From assembly GCA_944380065.1 (NCBI GenBank), contig CALWGM010000148.1, positions 1-46,784 on the forward strand: a DNA stretch of 46,784 nucleotides, in the 5' to 3' direction. Positions 26,311 to 34,177 of this stretch are shown piece by piece (positions within the stretch are counted from its first letter, which is position 1; each line of letters starts with the position of its first letter). Origin of the DNA: an uncultured Lachnospiraceae bacterium. GTDB lineage: Bacteria; Bacillota; Clostridia; Lachnospirales; Lachnospiraceae. The translations under genes and the position numbers were made by a program. Below the pieces are notes generated by a model. That model was given only the letters and a program-made list of their open reading frames with translations, ran no database searches and was not told the origin of the DNA.

Positions 26311-27108
26311 ATGAATGTTCAGGCAATTATAATTGCTACCGTAGTTGTAGCTGTTGTTGGTATTGTCATCGGTATTATCCTCGGTATTGCCGGTGAAAAG
26401 TTCAAAGTAGAGATCGATCCCCGTGAGGAGGCTGTTTTAGACGCCCTTCCCGGAAACAACTGCGGCGGCTGTGGATTTGCCGGCTGTTCCGGTCTGGCTG
26501 CTGCGATTGCGAAAGGCGAGGCTGAGGTGGGATCCTGCCCGGTGGGCGGCGCTCCGGTGGCGGCCAAGATCGGCGCCATCATGGGAGTGGACGCCGGGGA
26601 GGCTGTCCGTATGGTGGCCTATGTGAAATGCGCAGGTACCTGCGACCAGGCCGGCGTGGATTACAACTATATCGGTGAGAAATCCTGCCATATGGTAAAA
26701 CAGATCTCCAATGGCGGTCCCAAGTCCTGCAACCACGGATGTCTGGGATTTGGCGAGTGTGTGGAAGCCTGTCCCTTTGACGCGATCCATATTGTGGATG
26801 GCGTGGCAGTTGTAGACAAAGAGAACTGCAAGGCCTGCAGCAAGTGTATCAAGGCCTGCCCGCAGAACCTGATCGAGCTGATTCCTTATGAGGCGAAGGT
26901 TGCGGTACAGTGCAGTTCCAAAGACATGGGCAAGATCGTGATGAAAGCCTGCAAGGTGGGTTGTATCGGATGTAAGATGTGTGAGAAGGTCTGTGAAGCA
27001 GGCGCCATTACCGTATCGGAAAACATCGCCCATATTGACCAGACGAAGTGTACCGGCTGCGGAAAATGCGCGGAGAAGTGTCCGAAGAAGATTATCCGTC
27101 CGGTGTAA
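26311..27108 (+). CDS. rnfB: Rnf complex subunit B, ferredoxin-like entry subunit
   Basis: RnfB takes electrons from reduced ferredoxin. The 265-residue protein has an N-terminal membrane anchor (about 3-27), the 4Fe-4S domain CGGCGFAGCSGLAAAI with its distant Cys in GSCPVGG, and multiple ferredoxin-type clusters: CLGFGECVEACP, CKACSKCIKACP, CIGCKMCEKVC and CTGCGKCAEKCP. This rich cluster content is normal for clostridial RnfB. It ends the operon; a terminator follows 61 bases later. Confidence 0.97.
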   Translation: MNVQAIIIATVVVAVVGIVIGIILGIAGEKFKVEIDPREEAVLDALPGNNCGGCGFAGCSGLAAAIAKGEAEVGSCPVGGAPVAAKIGAIMGVDAGEAVRMVAYVKCAGTCDQAGVDYNYIGEKSCHMVKQISNGGPKSCNHGCLGFGECVEACPFDAIHIVDGVAVVDKENCKACSKCIKACPQNLIELIPYEAKVAVQCSSKDMGKIVMKACKVGCIGCKMCEKVCEAGAITVSENIAHIDQTKCTGCGKCAEKCPKKIIRPV

Positions 27109-27168
27109 TCGGTCTGAAAGAACAGGCAGGGGCAGGGAGCAGTTCCTGCTGATGACAACAGAATTTTG

Positions 27169-27212
27169 AAAAAGTGCTGTCGCAGGAAGGATTCGTGGGA
27201 CAGCACTTTTTT
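27169..27212 (+). terminator. Bidirectional terminator between rnfB and apbE
   Basis: AAAAAGTGCTGTC pairs with GACAGCACTTTTT across a 17-base loop; T runs on both strands serve the two convergent genes. Confidence 0.88.
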
Positions 27213-27230
27213 CGTGAAAAGAAAGACGGA

Positions 27231-28265
27231 TCAGGAGTCCGTTTCTGTAAATCTGACGGTATCGCCGATGCCGGAGCTGGTGTGGATTTCATCATCATCT
27301 GTGATGAAGATGGCCTCTGTGTCCTGTAGGCTTTCGATCAGTTCCATTCCCCTTTCCAGACCCAGGGAGTAGCAGATGGTGCTCAGGGCGTCCCCGTCTG
27401 TGGACTGTTCGGAGATAACCGTGACATTCACAAGGTCGTTGTCCACGGGATATCCGGTAGAAGTATCCATAATGTGGTGATAGATCTTCCCGTCCAGTTC
27501 AAAATAGCGCTCATAATTCCCGGAGGAAACCACCGACTGTCCGGAAACGCTGACGGCGCCGATGGTGCGGTTCATCTCGTCAAATGGTTTCTGCAGACCG
27601 ACCTGGTAGGGCGAACCGTCCGGCTTGCTTCCGACAGTCAGCACGTTGCCTCCTAAATTGATGAGGGCGGAGTCCACGCCCTGGCTGACCAGATAATCCT
27701 TCATACGGTCTGCGATATAGCCTTTGGCGATTGCCCCCAGATCCAGTCTGGTACCTTCATGGGTCAGGGCCACCTCGTTTCCGCGGATCTCCACATATTC
27801 GTAGCCGATGGTGTTTAAGGCAGCCTGAATATCGGCTTCTGCCGGGATAATCCCCGGATTGTGGCGGATATCCCAGAGATCGGAGAGAGCCCCCACGGTG
27901 ATGTCAAAAACGCCGTCGGTCATCCGGCAGTATTCCAATCCGGCTTCCAGCAGGTCTACGGTCTCATCGTCGACCGCCACAAAGGAACCGTTTGCCTGGT
28001 TGATCCGGGAAACGTCGCTGTCCTCAATGGTGGCGCTGAACAGCTGTTCATAACGGTCCGCCATTTCAAAGCAGTCCTGGATCAGATCCGCGTTTTTCCT
28101 GCCGTATACGGTGATGGTGATGATGGTATCAAAATAGCTCCCGCTGTCAGAGTAGGAGGTGTTGGCGTGGGCCGGCGAACTGCAGCCGGAGACTGCCGCG
28201 CCCAGCAAAACGGCACATACGCCGGCAACAGTTAGGGTTTTTTGGAAATGTTTTCGTATCCTCAT
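27231..28265 (-). CDS. apbE: FAD:protein FMN transferase lipoprotein
   Basis: ApbE attaches FMN to Thr in secreted or membrane flavoproteins, using FAD as donor. The 344-residue product has a lipoprotein signal (about 1-30) ending GAAVSGC, so it is probably anchored outside the membrane. Family motifs are YFDTIITITVYG, the Mg/FAD-binding LDLGAIAKGYIAD and INLGGNVLTVG, and a C-terminal MDTSTGYPVDNDL with DGDALSTICYSLG. The open frame continues upstream, but ATG 28265 has AAAGGAT at a good distance and gives a proper lipoprotein start. Next to rnf, its likely targets are RnfG and RnfD. Confidence 0.95.
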   Translation of the reverse strand: MRIRKHFQKTLTVAGVCAVLLGAAVSGCSSPAHANTSYSDSGSYFDTIITITVYGRKNADLIQDCFEMADRYEQLFSATIEDSDVSRINQANGSFVAVDDETVDLLEAGLEYCRMTDGVFDITVGALSDLWDIRHNPGIIPAEADIQAALNTIGYEYVEIRGNEVALTHEGTRLDLGAIAKGYIADRMKDYLVSQGVDSALINLGGNVLTVGSKPDGSPYQVGLQKPFDEMNRTIGAVSVSGQSVVSSGNYERYFELDGKIYHHIMDTSTGYPVDNDLVNVTVISEQSTDGDALSTICYSLGLERGMELIESLQDTEAIFITDDDEIHTSSGIGDTVRFTETDS

Positions 28266-28359
28266 AAAATAATCCTTTATCAAACAATGTTCAGACAGAT
28301 CGCAGTCCCCGTTCACCCGCAAAGATAAGTGGGAGAACGGTTTCTGAAATTCAAATATC

Positions 28360-28388
28360 AGTATAGCGAATGCGCCCGCCAAATACAA
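28360..28388 (-). promoter_or_regulatory. Sigma-A promoter of apbE
   Basis: On the minus strand TTGTAT (28383-28388), a 17-base spacer and TATACT (28360-28365). It lies back to back with the proB promoter, separated by 12 bases. Confidence 0.7.
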
Positions 28389-28400
28389 TAGAAAAATTGT

Positions 28401-28429
28401 TTGACGGATAGGAGAACAGCCGCTATAAT
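28401..28429 (+). promoter_or_regulatory. Near-consensus promoter of proB
   Basis: TTGACG (28401-28406), 17-base spacer, TATAAT (28424-28429). The start codon of proB is 40 bases downstream. Confidence 0.85.
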
Positions 28430-28469
28430 AGCAAAGGATTCAGAATAAATAACGGAGTGTACAGGTTCC

Positions 28470-29312
28470 ATGCATGCAAATGATTATTTTAAATACAAAA
28501 AGCGCGTTGTTGTAAAAATCGGTTCCTCCTCCCTGCAGCATGTGCAGACCGGGGATATGGATTATTATAAGATTGAAAAGTTGGTACGGGAGTTATGCGA
28601 CCTGCGCAACAGGGGGCTGGATGTGTGTCTGGTCAGTTCCGGCGCCATCGCGGCAGGGCGTCAGGCGCTTGGCCTGAGAGAGCGTCCGGCGGCCAATGCG
28701 GCCAAGCAGGCCTGCGCGGCAGTGGGGCAGGCCAGGCTGATGATGACGTATCAGAAGATGTTTGCGGAATATAACCACACGGCGGGGCAGGTACTGATCA
28801 CGAAAAATACCATGTTCATCCCACTTTCCAGGGAAAACGCCCATAATACCTTTGAACAGTTGTTCCGTTACGGCGTTATCCCTGTCGTGAATGAAAATGA
28901 CACCGTATCTACCTATGAGATGCAGTTCGGCGATAATGATACGCTTTCTGCGCTGGTGGCTTCCCTGATCGACGCTGACCTGCTGATTTTGCTGTCCGAT
29001 ATTGACGGCCTGTATACGGACGATCCCCGGGAGAATCCGGATGCGACCCTGGTGGAACTGGTAGAACAGATGGACGACCGTTTTGAGGCAATGGCCAAAG
29101 ATTCTACGGGCAGTGATGTGGGAACCGGCGGTATGGCTACGAAGCTGACGGCGGCCCGGATCGCCACGGCGTCCGGCGCGGACATGATCATTGCAAACGC
29201 GCAGGATGTGGGGATTCTCCACGATATTATGGAGGGGGATTTCCGGGGGACATTTTTTAAAGCGCAGAAAAACAGTGAGTTTGATATCCAGGCTTACTTA
29301 AACTCCCATTGA
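28470..29312 (+). CDS. proB: Glutamate 5-kinase
   Basis: Phosphorylates glutamate as the first step of proline synthesis. The 280-residue protein has the amino-acid kinase fold motifs VVKIGSSSLQ, LVSSGAIAAGRQALG, NENDTVSTYEMQFGDNDTLSA and GTGGMATKLTAARIA. It lacks the C-terminal PUA domain of the 367-residue E. coli enzyme, a known short form. proA is not next to it in the window. A good promoter lies upstream, and the DUF896 gene follows 91 bases later. Confidence 0.93.
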   Translation: MHANDYFKYKKRVVVKIGSSSLQHVQTGDMDYYKIEKLVRELCDLRNRGLDVCLVSSGAIAAGRQALGLRERPAANAAKQACAAVGQARLMMTYQKMFAEYNHTAGQVLITKNTMFIPLSRENAHNTFEQLFRYGVIPVVNENDTVSTYEMQFGDNDTLSALVASLIDADLLILLSDIDGLYTDDPRENPDATLVELVEQMDDRFEAMAKDSTGSDVGTGGMATKLTAARIATASGADMIIANAQDVGILHDIMEGDFRGTFFKAQKNSEFDIQAYLNSH

Positions 29313-29403
29313 CAGCCCTGAAACAGTGGGGAAGGATGCGTAAGATTCCGGATGCCGGGGGGAGTCTCCGGCCGGATAAATTTCAGAAAGGCGGAATGTT
29401 TCT

Positions 29404-29628
29404 ATGACAGAGGAAAAGATTGCGCGGATCAATGAGCTGTATCATAAATCAAAAAGCGAAGGGCTCACAGCGGATGAGAAGAAAGAGCAGGCTGTGCTGC
29501 GGGCGGAGTATATTGCCTCGGTACGGCGGAATCTGCGGGCGCAGCTGAATGGCATTGACATCAAAAACGCGGACGGATCTGTAGAGAATCTGGGCGAAAA
29601 ATATGGGAACCGGGAGATGACCTCCTGA
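29404..29628 (+). CDS. DUF896 (YnzC-like) small protein
   Basis: The 74-residue product begins MTEEKIARINELYHKSKSEG and continues LTADEKKEQAVLRAEYIASVRRNLRAQL, the two-helix signature of DUF896 proteins of Firmicutes (Bacillus YnzC). The function is not established; the Bacillus member is linked to the SOS-regulated yneA operon. It may be co-transcribed with proB. It ends convergent to a PsiE-like gene, and a hairpin overlaps its 3' end. Confidence 0.88.
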   Translation: MTEEKIARINELYHKSKSEGLTADEKKEQAVLRAEYIASVRRNLRAQLNGIDIKNADGSVENLGEKYGNREMTS

Positions 29629-29639
29629 TTCCCATATTT
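29599..29639. terminator. Possible bidirectional terminator hairpin
   Basis: AAATATGGGAA (29599-29609) pairs perfectly with TTCCCATATTT (29629-29639), with an inner GGAG/CTCC pairing. The T runs are short. It overlaps the end of the DUF896 gene and faces the convergent PsiE-like gene. Confidence 0.5.
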
Positions 29640-29643
29640 CAGG

Positions 29644-30087
29644 TTATTCCGAAAATGTTTCTTCTTTTAATCCCTTCAATTCGTGCTTTTTCTTTTTGGA
29701 AGAGCCTCCCTTCTTTTTGCTGGATGTTTTCAGATACTTTTTAATTACAAATATGATCGCCATGCCGATGATGGTCAGAAGGTTCTCCATTGCGCTGGTA
29801 TCGATGACAACCATGTGGCGCACGATTACGAAAATGACGACGTCCAAAATCGTGTCCATATCCGGCTTGCAAAGCATTTTGAAAAACTCGATTCCGATCA
29901 GAATATTCAGCACATATTCCAGAAAATGTAAAAATGCTTCGGTCGAATCACGGTTGTTGATAAAATCCATCAATGGTTTCCAGAGTGAAATGATGGCGAT
30001 CACGACAGCAATAATCAGGATGGCATTGATGATGATTTCAAGTACCTCGCTGACTTTATCAATAAAATTTCTGATTTTTTCTATCAT
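29644..30087 (-). CDS. PsiE-like small membrane protein
   Basis: A 147-residue membrane protein with about four hydrophobic spans (near 17-36, 55-70, 80-95 and 98-114) and a Lys/Ser-rich cytoplasmic tail. The segment DTILDVVIFVIVRHMVV resembles the conserved region of the phosphate-starvation-inducible PsiE family, whose function is unknown. It has its own strong promoter, so it is an independent unit. Confidence 0.6.
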   Translation of the reverse strand: MIEKIRNFIDKVSEVLEIIINAILIIAVVIAIISLWKPLMDFINNRDSTEAFLHFLEYVLNILIGIEFFKMLCKPDMDTILDVVIFVIVRHMVVIDTSAMENLLTIIGMAIIFVIKKYLKTSSKKKGGSSKKKKHELKGLKEETFSE

Positions 30088-30175
30088 GATGACTCCGTAT
30101 TCCTGATTCTCTTATGGATAGCTAAAACTGTCTTCTGGTTCCTGTAAAGGCATTGCGCAAACAGATTACAGATAC

Positions 30176-30204
30176 AGTATACAGGAATCGGCGGATGCTG
30201 TAAA
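30176..30204 (-). promoter_or_regulatory. Sigma-A promoter of the PsiE-like gene
   Basis: On the minus strand TTTACA (30199-30204), 17-base spacer, TATACT (30176-30181). It begins eight bases after the stop codon of the PHP gene; no terminator separates the two, so read-through from the PHP operon is possible. Confidence 0.75.
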
Positions 30205-30211
30205 GAAAATC

Positions 30212-30949
30212 TTAGGCTGTCCTGTGGAGACCGCCGGATGTTTCCAGATATTTCAAAACAGCGGCGGGGGAAGGATCCTCCGGCCGGATGAAAAAAAGCG
30301 GTTCCTGCAGGGTGTTTAAGTCATGGGCGTCAGAACTGTTCAGCATCCTGCACTTTTTCAGGTATGGATAAGTATCCTGCAGCGCCGGCCAGTCTGCGGG
30401 ATCTTTGACCTCCACGCAGGTAAAACGGCTGTCCGGCGGGATGAAGCCCAGATTTCCCAGCAGGCTGGTAGACGGCTTATTGATATGGGCCGGAACCATG
30501 ATGCCATGATAGCTCCTGACCAGATCAAATACCTGGTCAAAAGAGATGGCGGTGGCTGAAATCAGAAGCCTTTCCTCCCTGCCGCAGATCTGGTCGTTTT
30601 CATCGTAGATCAGCTGGTTGCCGAACAGGGCCGGCGTGTTGGGAATATCCGGAAGCTGTCCGTATACATAGGCGTCAAAGGCCATAGCGTCGTTCAGGGT
30701 CGGAAAATAGCACAGCACATGGACCTCTTCGGCGGTGGTCAGCTCCATGCCGAAGAGAACATTCATGCCATAGGCCGCGGCCGCAGCGGCAAAGGCCGGA
30801 CAGTTCTTACAGCTGCTGTGGTCTGTAAGGGCGATCAGGTCCAGACCGATCACTTTTGCCATGCCGACAATATTCGCCGGCGTCATGTCGTCGTCCCCGC
30901 AGGGGGAGAGACAGGAATGGATATGCAGGTCGTATGCTAATTCAGGCAT
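30212..30949 (-). CDS. PHP-domain phosphoesterase
   Basis: A 245-residue PHP (polymerase and histidinol phosphatase) protein with the metal-binding motifs in order: DLHIHSCLSPCG (HxH), ALTDHSSC, the Glu and His of MELTTAEEVHVLCYF, VPAHINKP and SSDAHDL. Such proteins hydrolyse phosphoesters, including nucleotide or 3'-phosphate substrates in some families; the substrate here is unknown. The ATG at 30949 overlaps the stop of the DRTGG gene by eight bases, so the two are probably coupled; an upstream TTG start is less likely. It is the last gene of the leftward hydrogenase-linked operon. PHP genes accompany HydABC clusters in other anaerobes, from memory. Confidence 0.85.
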   Translation of the reverse strand: MPELAYDLHIHSCLSPCGDDDMTPANIVGMAKVIGLDLIALTDHSSCKNCPAFAAAAAAYGMNVLFGMELTTAEEVHVLCYFPTLNDAMAFDAYVYGQLPDIPNTPALFGNQLIYDENDQICGREERLLISATAISFDQVFDLVRSYHGIMVPAHINKPSTSLLGNLGFIPPDSRFTCVEVKDPADWPALQDTYPYLKKCRMLNSSDAHDLNTLQEPLFFIRPEDPSPAAVLKYLETSGGLHRTA

Positions 30950-31274
30950 GGATCCGTTTGTAAACCTCCAGGGCGGTATCAAAGATAGGCTGATCCGTGC
31001 GCAGCAGGTTGATATCCTGGGATACGGCCTTCAGTTTCATATTGTCATCCACGCTGGCGCTGCCGCAGAGAATGATGCAGGCGGCGTCCGCCAGCGACGC
31101 CACGGCCAGCGTGTTCATATTGGACATTACCGTACACCAGGCGCAGCCTTCCGGGGCATTGCCCATCGCCACGCTCAGGAGGTCACAGCAGTAGGGTTCG
31201 CTGATTACCGCGTCCCCGTTTCCCAGGTGGAGTACTTCTAAATTCATGGATTCTGCAATTTCTTTTACTGTCAT
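30942..31274 (-). CDS. DRTGG-domain protein, second copy
   Basis: A 110-residue protein made of one DRTGG-like domain, beginning MTVKEIAESMNLEVLHLG and containing APEGCAWCTVMSNMNTLAVASLADAACIIL. The fold is found beside CBS domains and in phosphotransacetylase N-termini, and is thought to bind a small ligand; no catalysis is known. It lies 17 bases after the H-cluster protein gene, with GAGGTG as ribosome binding site. A second DRTGG gene begins the same operon. The two share only the general domain. Confidence 0.78.
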   Translation of the reverse strand: MTVKEIAESMNLEVLHLGNGDAVISEPYCCDLLSVAMGNAPEGCAWCTVMSNMNTLAVASLADAACIILCGSASVDDNMKLKAVSQDINLLRTDQPIFDTALEVYKRIHA

Positions 31275-31291
31275 AATAAAAACACCTCAAA

Positions 31292-32608
31292 TTATTCTTT
31301 ACTGTCTGTTGTCTGTTCTTCCGGCTCCGGCTGTCCCAGGAGATCCGCCGCCTTTTTCCTGTCCAGGAAAATGCAGTCTTCAATCCTGGCCTTGCCGGTG
31401 GATTTTACAATATCGGAAGCCAGGGATTTGCAGGTGGGGGAGCCGCAGCAGCCGCAGTCCAGCCCGGGCAGGCATTCCAGGATATGTTCCATCCGTTTCA
31501 TATTTTCCATGCTCTCGAAAATGTCTTCGCCGAGGCTGTAGACCGGCTCATATTTGATGGACTCTGACCACACAAAATCTTCAAGGGTGTGGTTGGTCAG
31601 GCAGGAGCTGTCCGTCTTCAGGAAAGGCTCCGGGTGGTTGATCCGCGTCGTTTTCGTCTTTGCCAGATAGGCGTTTTCCACGGTAAGGACGCCGCCGACG
31701 CAGCCGGCGCTGCAGGAATTCAGTTCCACAAACTGCAGCCCGGGTTCAAATTTCTCATCCTCTATATCCTCTAAGACCTGGATCACATTTTCAATGCCGT
31801 CAGCGGCCAGATATTCATTGGACTTGATGCCCAGGGCTTCGCCGCCGCTGACCGCCCATCCCTTGCCCAGGCGCCCGGAGTGAGAAAGCTGCTGTACATC
31901 CTTTTCTGCTTCTTTCATATGGGAGAGCAGGAGCGGGTAGTAATCCTTGATGGCGATCACCCTGTCCACATTGCTCCTGGCCAGTCCCAGCGGAGCGAAA
32001 ATGAAGGCGACCTTTGACGGGCAGGGAGAGATAAATACGATGCCGATCTCATCCTCCCGCAGTCCTGTTTTTTCCACAGCCCGCTCCCGGGCAAGCTTTG
32101 CCGCCACCTCCATGGGCGGCAGGATCGGAAGGAGATGGGGGATCAGGTTCGGGAACCGGACCCGGATCAGCCGTTCGATGGTGGGGCAGGCGGTGCTGAT
32201 AAGCGGCCACTGTTCCGGATGGTCCAGTATGTATTTGTGTGTGGCTTCTGAAACCAGTTCCGCCGCCGCGCTGACCTCGAACACATCGTCGAAACCGGAG
32301 CGCAGGATCGCAGTCAGCACGATATTCACATCCTCCAGATGGTTGAACTGACTGTACAGCGTGGGCGCCGGGAGAGCCACCAGATAGGGAAATTCGGCTC
32401 GTACTTTTGCGAATTCATCCCGCCGGCAGCGCTTGGCGTGGTGCGGACAGTGTTTGTAGCATTCCCCGCAGTCAATGCAGTACTGGGAGATGATGAATGC
32501 CTTCCCGTCACGGATCCGGATCGCCTGTGTGGGGCACCGTTTCAGGCAGGTAAAGCATCCGCTGCATCTGTCCGAAAACAGATAGACAGAATGGTAAAAT
32601 TTATTCAT
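31292..32608 (-). CDS. [FeFe] hydrogenase-like H-cluster protein, putative sensor
   Basis: A 438-residue relative of the hydrogenase catalytic domain. Two ferredoxin clusters open it (CSGCFTCLKRCP, CIDCGECYKHCP). The H-cluster motifs are altered: TACPTI (Cys141) for TSCCPxW, SPCPSK (Cys196) for MPCxxK, and SCSAGCVGG (Cys299, Cys303) for the L3 motif. The four cysteines expected to hold the 4Fe-4S part of the H-cluster are therefore kept, while the proton-transfer Cys is Ala140. A C-terminal cluster domain (CGCCGSPTCKSLA, later Cys412) follows. There is no PAS domain. Slow or no turnover and a sensing role are inferred. It sits between an RsbW-like ATPase and a DRTGG protein. Confidence 0.82.
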   Translation of the reverse strand: MNKFYHSVYLFSDRCSGCFTCLKRCPTQAIRIRDGKAFIISQYCIDCGECYKHCPHHAKRCRRDEFAKVRAEFPYLVALPAPTLYSQFNHLEDVNIVLTAILRSGFDDVFEVSAAAELVSEATHKYILDHPEQWPLISTACPTIERLIRVRFPNLIPHLLPILPPMEVAAKLARERAVEKTGLREDEIGIVFISPCPSKVAFIFAPLGLARSNVDRVIAIKDYYPLLLSHMKEAEKDVQQLSHSGRLGKGWAVSGGEALGIKSNEYLAADGIENVIQVLEDIEDEKFEPGLQFVELNSCSAGCVGGVLTVENAYLAKTKTTRINHPEPFLKTDSSCLTNHTLEDFVWSESIKYEPVYSLGEDIFESMENMKRMEHILECLPGLDCGCCGSPTCKSLASDIVKSTGKARIEDCIFLDRKKAADLLGQPEPEEQTTDSKE

Positions 32609-32649
32609 ATGATAACCCTCGTAAAATATCCTTATATAACCTGTATGTT

Positions 32650-33072
32650 TTATTGAAACCGGATCACCATGGTGACCGTAGTCCCCACATTCAGCTCCGT
32701 ATCAATATGGATCTCGTCAGAAGAACGCTTCATATTGGGAAGTCCCATACCGGCGCCGAAGCCAAGCATATTCACTTCCTCGTTGGCGGTGGAAAATCCT
32801 TCCTGCATGGCCTGCTCGATATCCGGGATGCCGGGGCCTACGTCCTTTAACACCATCAGGATCCGTTCCGGGGAAATATCCACATCGATGACCCCGCCGT
32901 TGGCGTGGATGACCATATTGATCTCCCCCTCATAGATGGCGATGGAGCACCGCCGGATGATGTCGGGCGGAAGGTTCATTTCCTTCAGCTTCTGTTTCAG
33001 TTTGCTGCTGGCTTCACCGGCCCTGGAAAAGTCGTTCCCGTCTACTTCATACTGGTAATGTATACTGTTCAT
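32650..33072 (-). CDS. RsbW-like ATP-binding protein (GHKL fold, anti-sigma factor type)
   Basis: A 140-residue stand-alone GHKL ATPase domain. The N-box region reads SIAIYEGEINMVIHANGG, the G1 box DVGPGIPDI and the G2 region GFGAGMGLPNMKR, as in serine kinases of the RsbW/SpoIIAB group. Such proteins phosphorylate an anti-sigma-antagonist or bind a sigma factor, but neither a STAS protein nor a sigma factor is encoded nearby. The start ATG 33072 has AAAGGGGAT upstream; an earlier in-frame start is less well placed. It lies two bases after the first DRTGG gene. A SpoIIE-type phosphatase at 40532 could be its opposing enzyme; that link is inference. Confidence 0.82.
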   Translation of the reverse strand: MNSIHYQYEVDGNDFSRAGEASSKLKQKLKEMNLPPDIIRRCSIAIYEGEINMVIHANGGVIDVDISPERILMVLKDVGPGIPDIEQAMQEGFSTANEEVNMLGFGAGMGLPNMKRSSDEIHIDTELNVGTTVTMVIRFQ

Positions 33073-33074
33073 AT

Positions 33075-33410
33075 TCAGAATCCCCTTTCCTGATAAAGCC
33101 TGCCGCATGATTCATACATGGGAAGGTTTGATTTGATAATATAGATGCCGCATTCCTCCGCCATCCGTATCATTTCCTCCGTGGGAGTTTTGCCGCGGAT
33201 AAAAGCAATACAGATAATGTCCAGCATCTCCGCGGTGCGGATCACCTGCGGATTGCAGAGCCCTGTGAGAAGAAGGGCGTTCTTTTTGATAAAGGCCAGC
33301 ACGTCGCTCATCATGTCCGAGCCGCAGATGGTTTCAATCTCTTTATTCAGATCCACGTTTCCGGACAAAACCTCCGCGTCCAGTAATTCAACTGCTTTTC
33401 CAATCGTCAT
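33075..33410 (-). CDS. DRTGG-domain protein, first copy
   Basis: A 111-residue single-domain protein beginning MTIGKAVELLDAEVLSG, with KNALLLTGLCNPQVIRTAEMLDIICIAFIRGK in the middle, like the DRTGG-domain genes next to clostridial hydrogenases. ATG 33410 is chosen because TTGGAGG lies upstream; the frame extends 26 codons further but without a start signal. It is the first gene of the leftward operon. Role unknown; ligand binding is assumed from the fold. Confidence 0.78.
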   Translation of the reverse strand: MTIGKAVELLDAEVLSGNVDLNKEIETICGSDMMSDVLAFIKKNALLLTGLCNPQVIRTAEMLDIICIAFIRGKTPTEEMIRMAEECGIYIIKSNLPMYESCGRLYQERGF

Positions 33411-33472
33411 GGTGTACAAATCCTCCAATTTTTTGCGTGATTGTATTTTTTTAAATGCACAAACTAACATTA

Positions 33473-33501
33473 AGTATATCATATGCATTCGTCATCTTCA
33501 A
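33473..33501 (-). promoter_or_regulatory. Sigma-A promoter of the leftward sensor operon
   Basis: On the minus strand TTGAAG (33496-33501), 17-base spacer, TATACT (33473-33478), 62 bases upstream of the first DRTGG gene. Confidence 0.78.
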
Positions 33502-33570
33502 CAAAAACAATCGAAAATAGAATGTAAAAAATTATGATGTTTGCGAAATTAAACAAAGCTAACAGGGAGT

Positions 33571-33588
33571 TTGGTAGAATTTTAACAA
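33571..33588. promoter_or_regulatory. Possible Rex-type operator
   Basis: TTGGTAG-AATT-TTAACAA resembles the Rex consensus TTGTTAA-N4-TTAACAA, with five of seven and seven of seven matches. It lies between the two divergent promoters, 20 bases upstream of the hydrogenase -35 box. A further TTAACAA half-site lies just after the -10. Rex would fit NADH-linked control, but this is a weak pattern in AT-rich DNA. Confidence 0.35.
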
Positions 33589-33608
33589 ATGACCTGTAAT
33601 TTTTTTGT

Positions 33609-33637
33609 TGAAAATTATATAAGATGATGATATCATT
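33609..33637 (+). promoter_or_regulatory. Sigma-A promoter of the bifurcating hydrogenase operon
   Basis: TTGAAA (33609-33614), 17-base spacer, TATCAT (33632-33637). Expected transcription start is near 33644, which supports the start codon at 33686 rather than a GTG at 33647. Confidence 0.7.
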
Positions 33638-33685
33638 AACAAAGTAGTGAGTACGAAAAACACACTCGGTATAGGAGGGATAATT

Positions 33686-34177
33686 TTGGATAATGCAAAT
33701 CGGGTTCCATTCAACGGGACCAAAGAACAGAAGGAACAGCTTCTTGCAGTGATCGCCGAACTTCGGGATACCCAGGGCTGCCTGATGCCGATTATGCAGA
33801 AGGCACAGGATATTTATGGCTACCTTCCCTACGAAGTCCAGAAGATGATTTCTGACGAGATGGAAGTTCCCATGGAGAAGATTTATGGAGTGGCAACCTT
33901 TTACTCTATGTTCAACCTTTACCCGAAGGGTAAGTACAAAATTTCTGTCTGTCTCGGAACGGCATGCTATGTAAAGGGTTCCGGCGATATTTACAGCAAA
34001 CTGATGGAGAAGTTAGGGATCCAGGGCGGCCAGTGTACCATGGACGGGAAGTTTTCGCTGGATGCCTGCCGCTGCATCGGCGCCTGCGGGCTTGCGCCGG
34101 TTATGATGGTCAACGACGACGTATATGGCCGTCTGACGCCGGATGAGCTTGACGGAATCCTGGCGAAGTATGAATAA
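33686..34177 (+). CDS. hydC: Bifurcating hydrogenase subunit, NuoE-like (HydC/HndA)
   Basis: A 163-residue thioredoxin-fold 2Fe-2S protein. Cluster cysteines lie in SVCLGTACYVKG and DACRCIGACGLAP, the NuoE pattern, and the front half has the usual helical region (CLMPIMQKAQDIYGYLP). It relays electrons next to the NADH site. TTG at 33686 is favoured as start because AGGAGGG sits six bases before it; an earlier GTG at 33647 is at the expected mRNA 5' end and has no ribosome binding site. Its TAA overlaps the ATG of the next gene. Confidence 0.93.
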   Translation: MDNANRVPFNGTKEQKEQLLAVIAELRDTQGCLMPIMQKAQDIYGYLPYEVQKMISDEMEVPMEKIYGVATFYSMFNLYPKGKYKISVCLGTACYVKGSGDIYSKLMEKLGIQGGQCTMDGKFSLDACRCIGACGLAPVMMVNDDVYGRLTPDELDGILAKYE

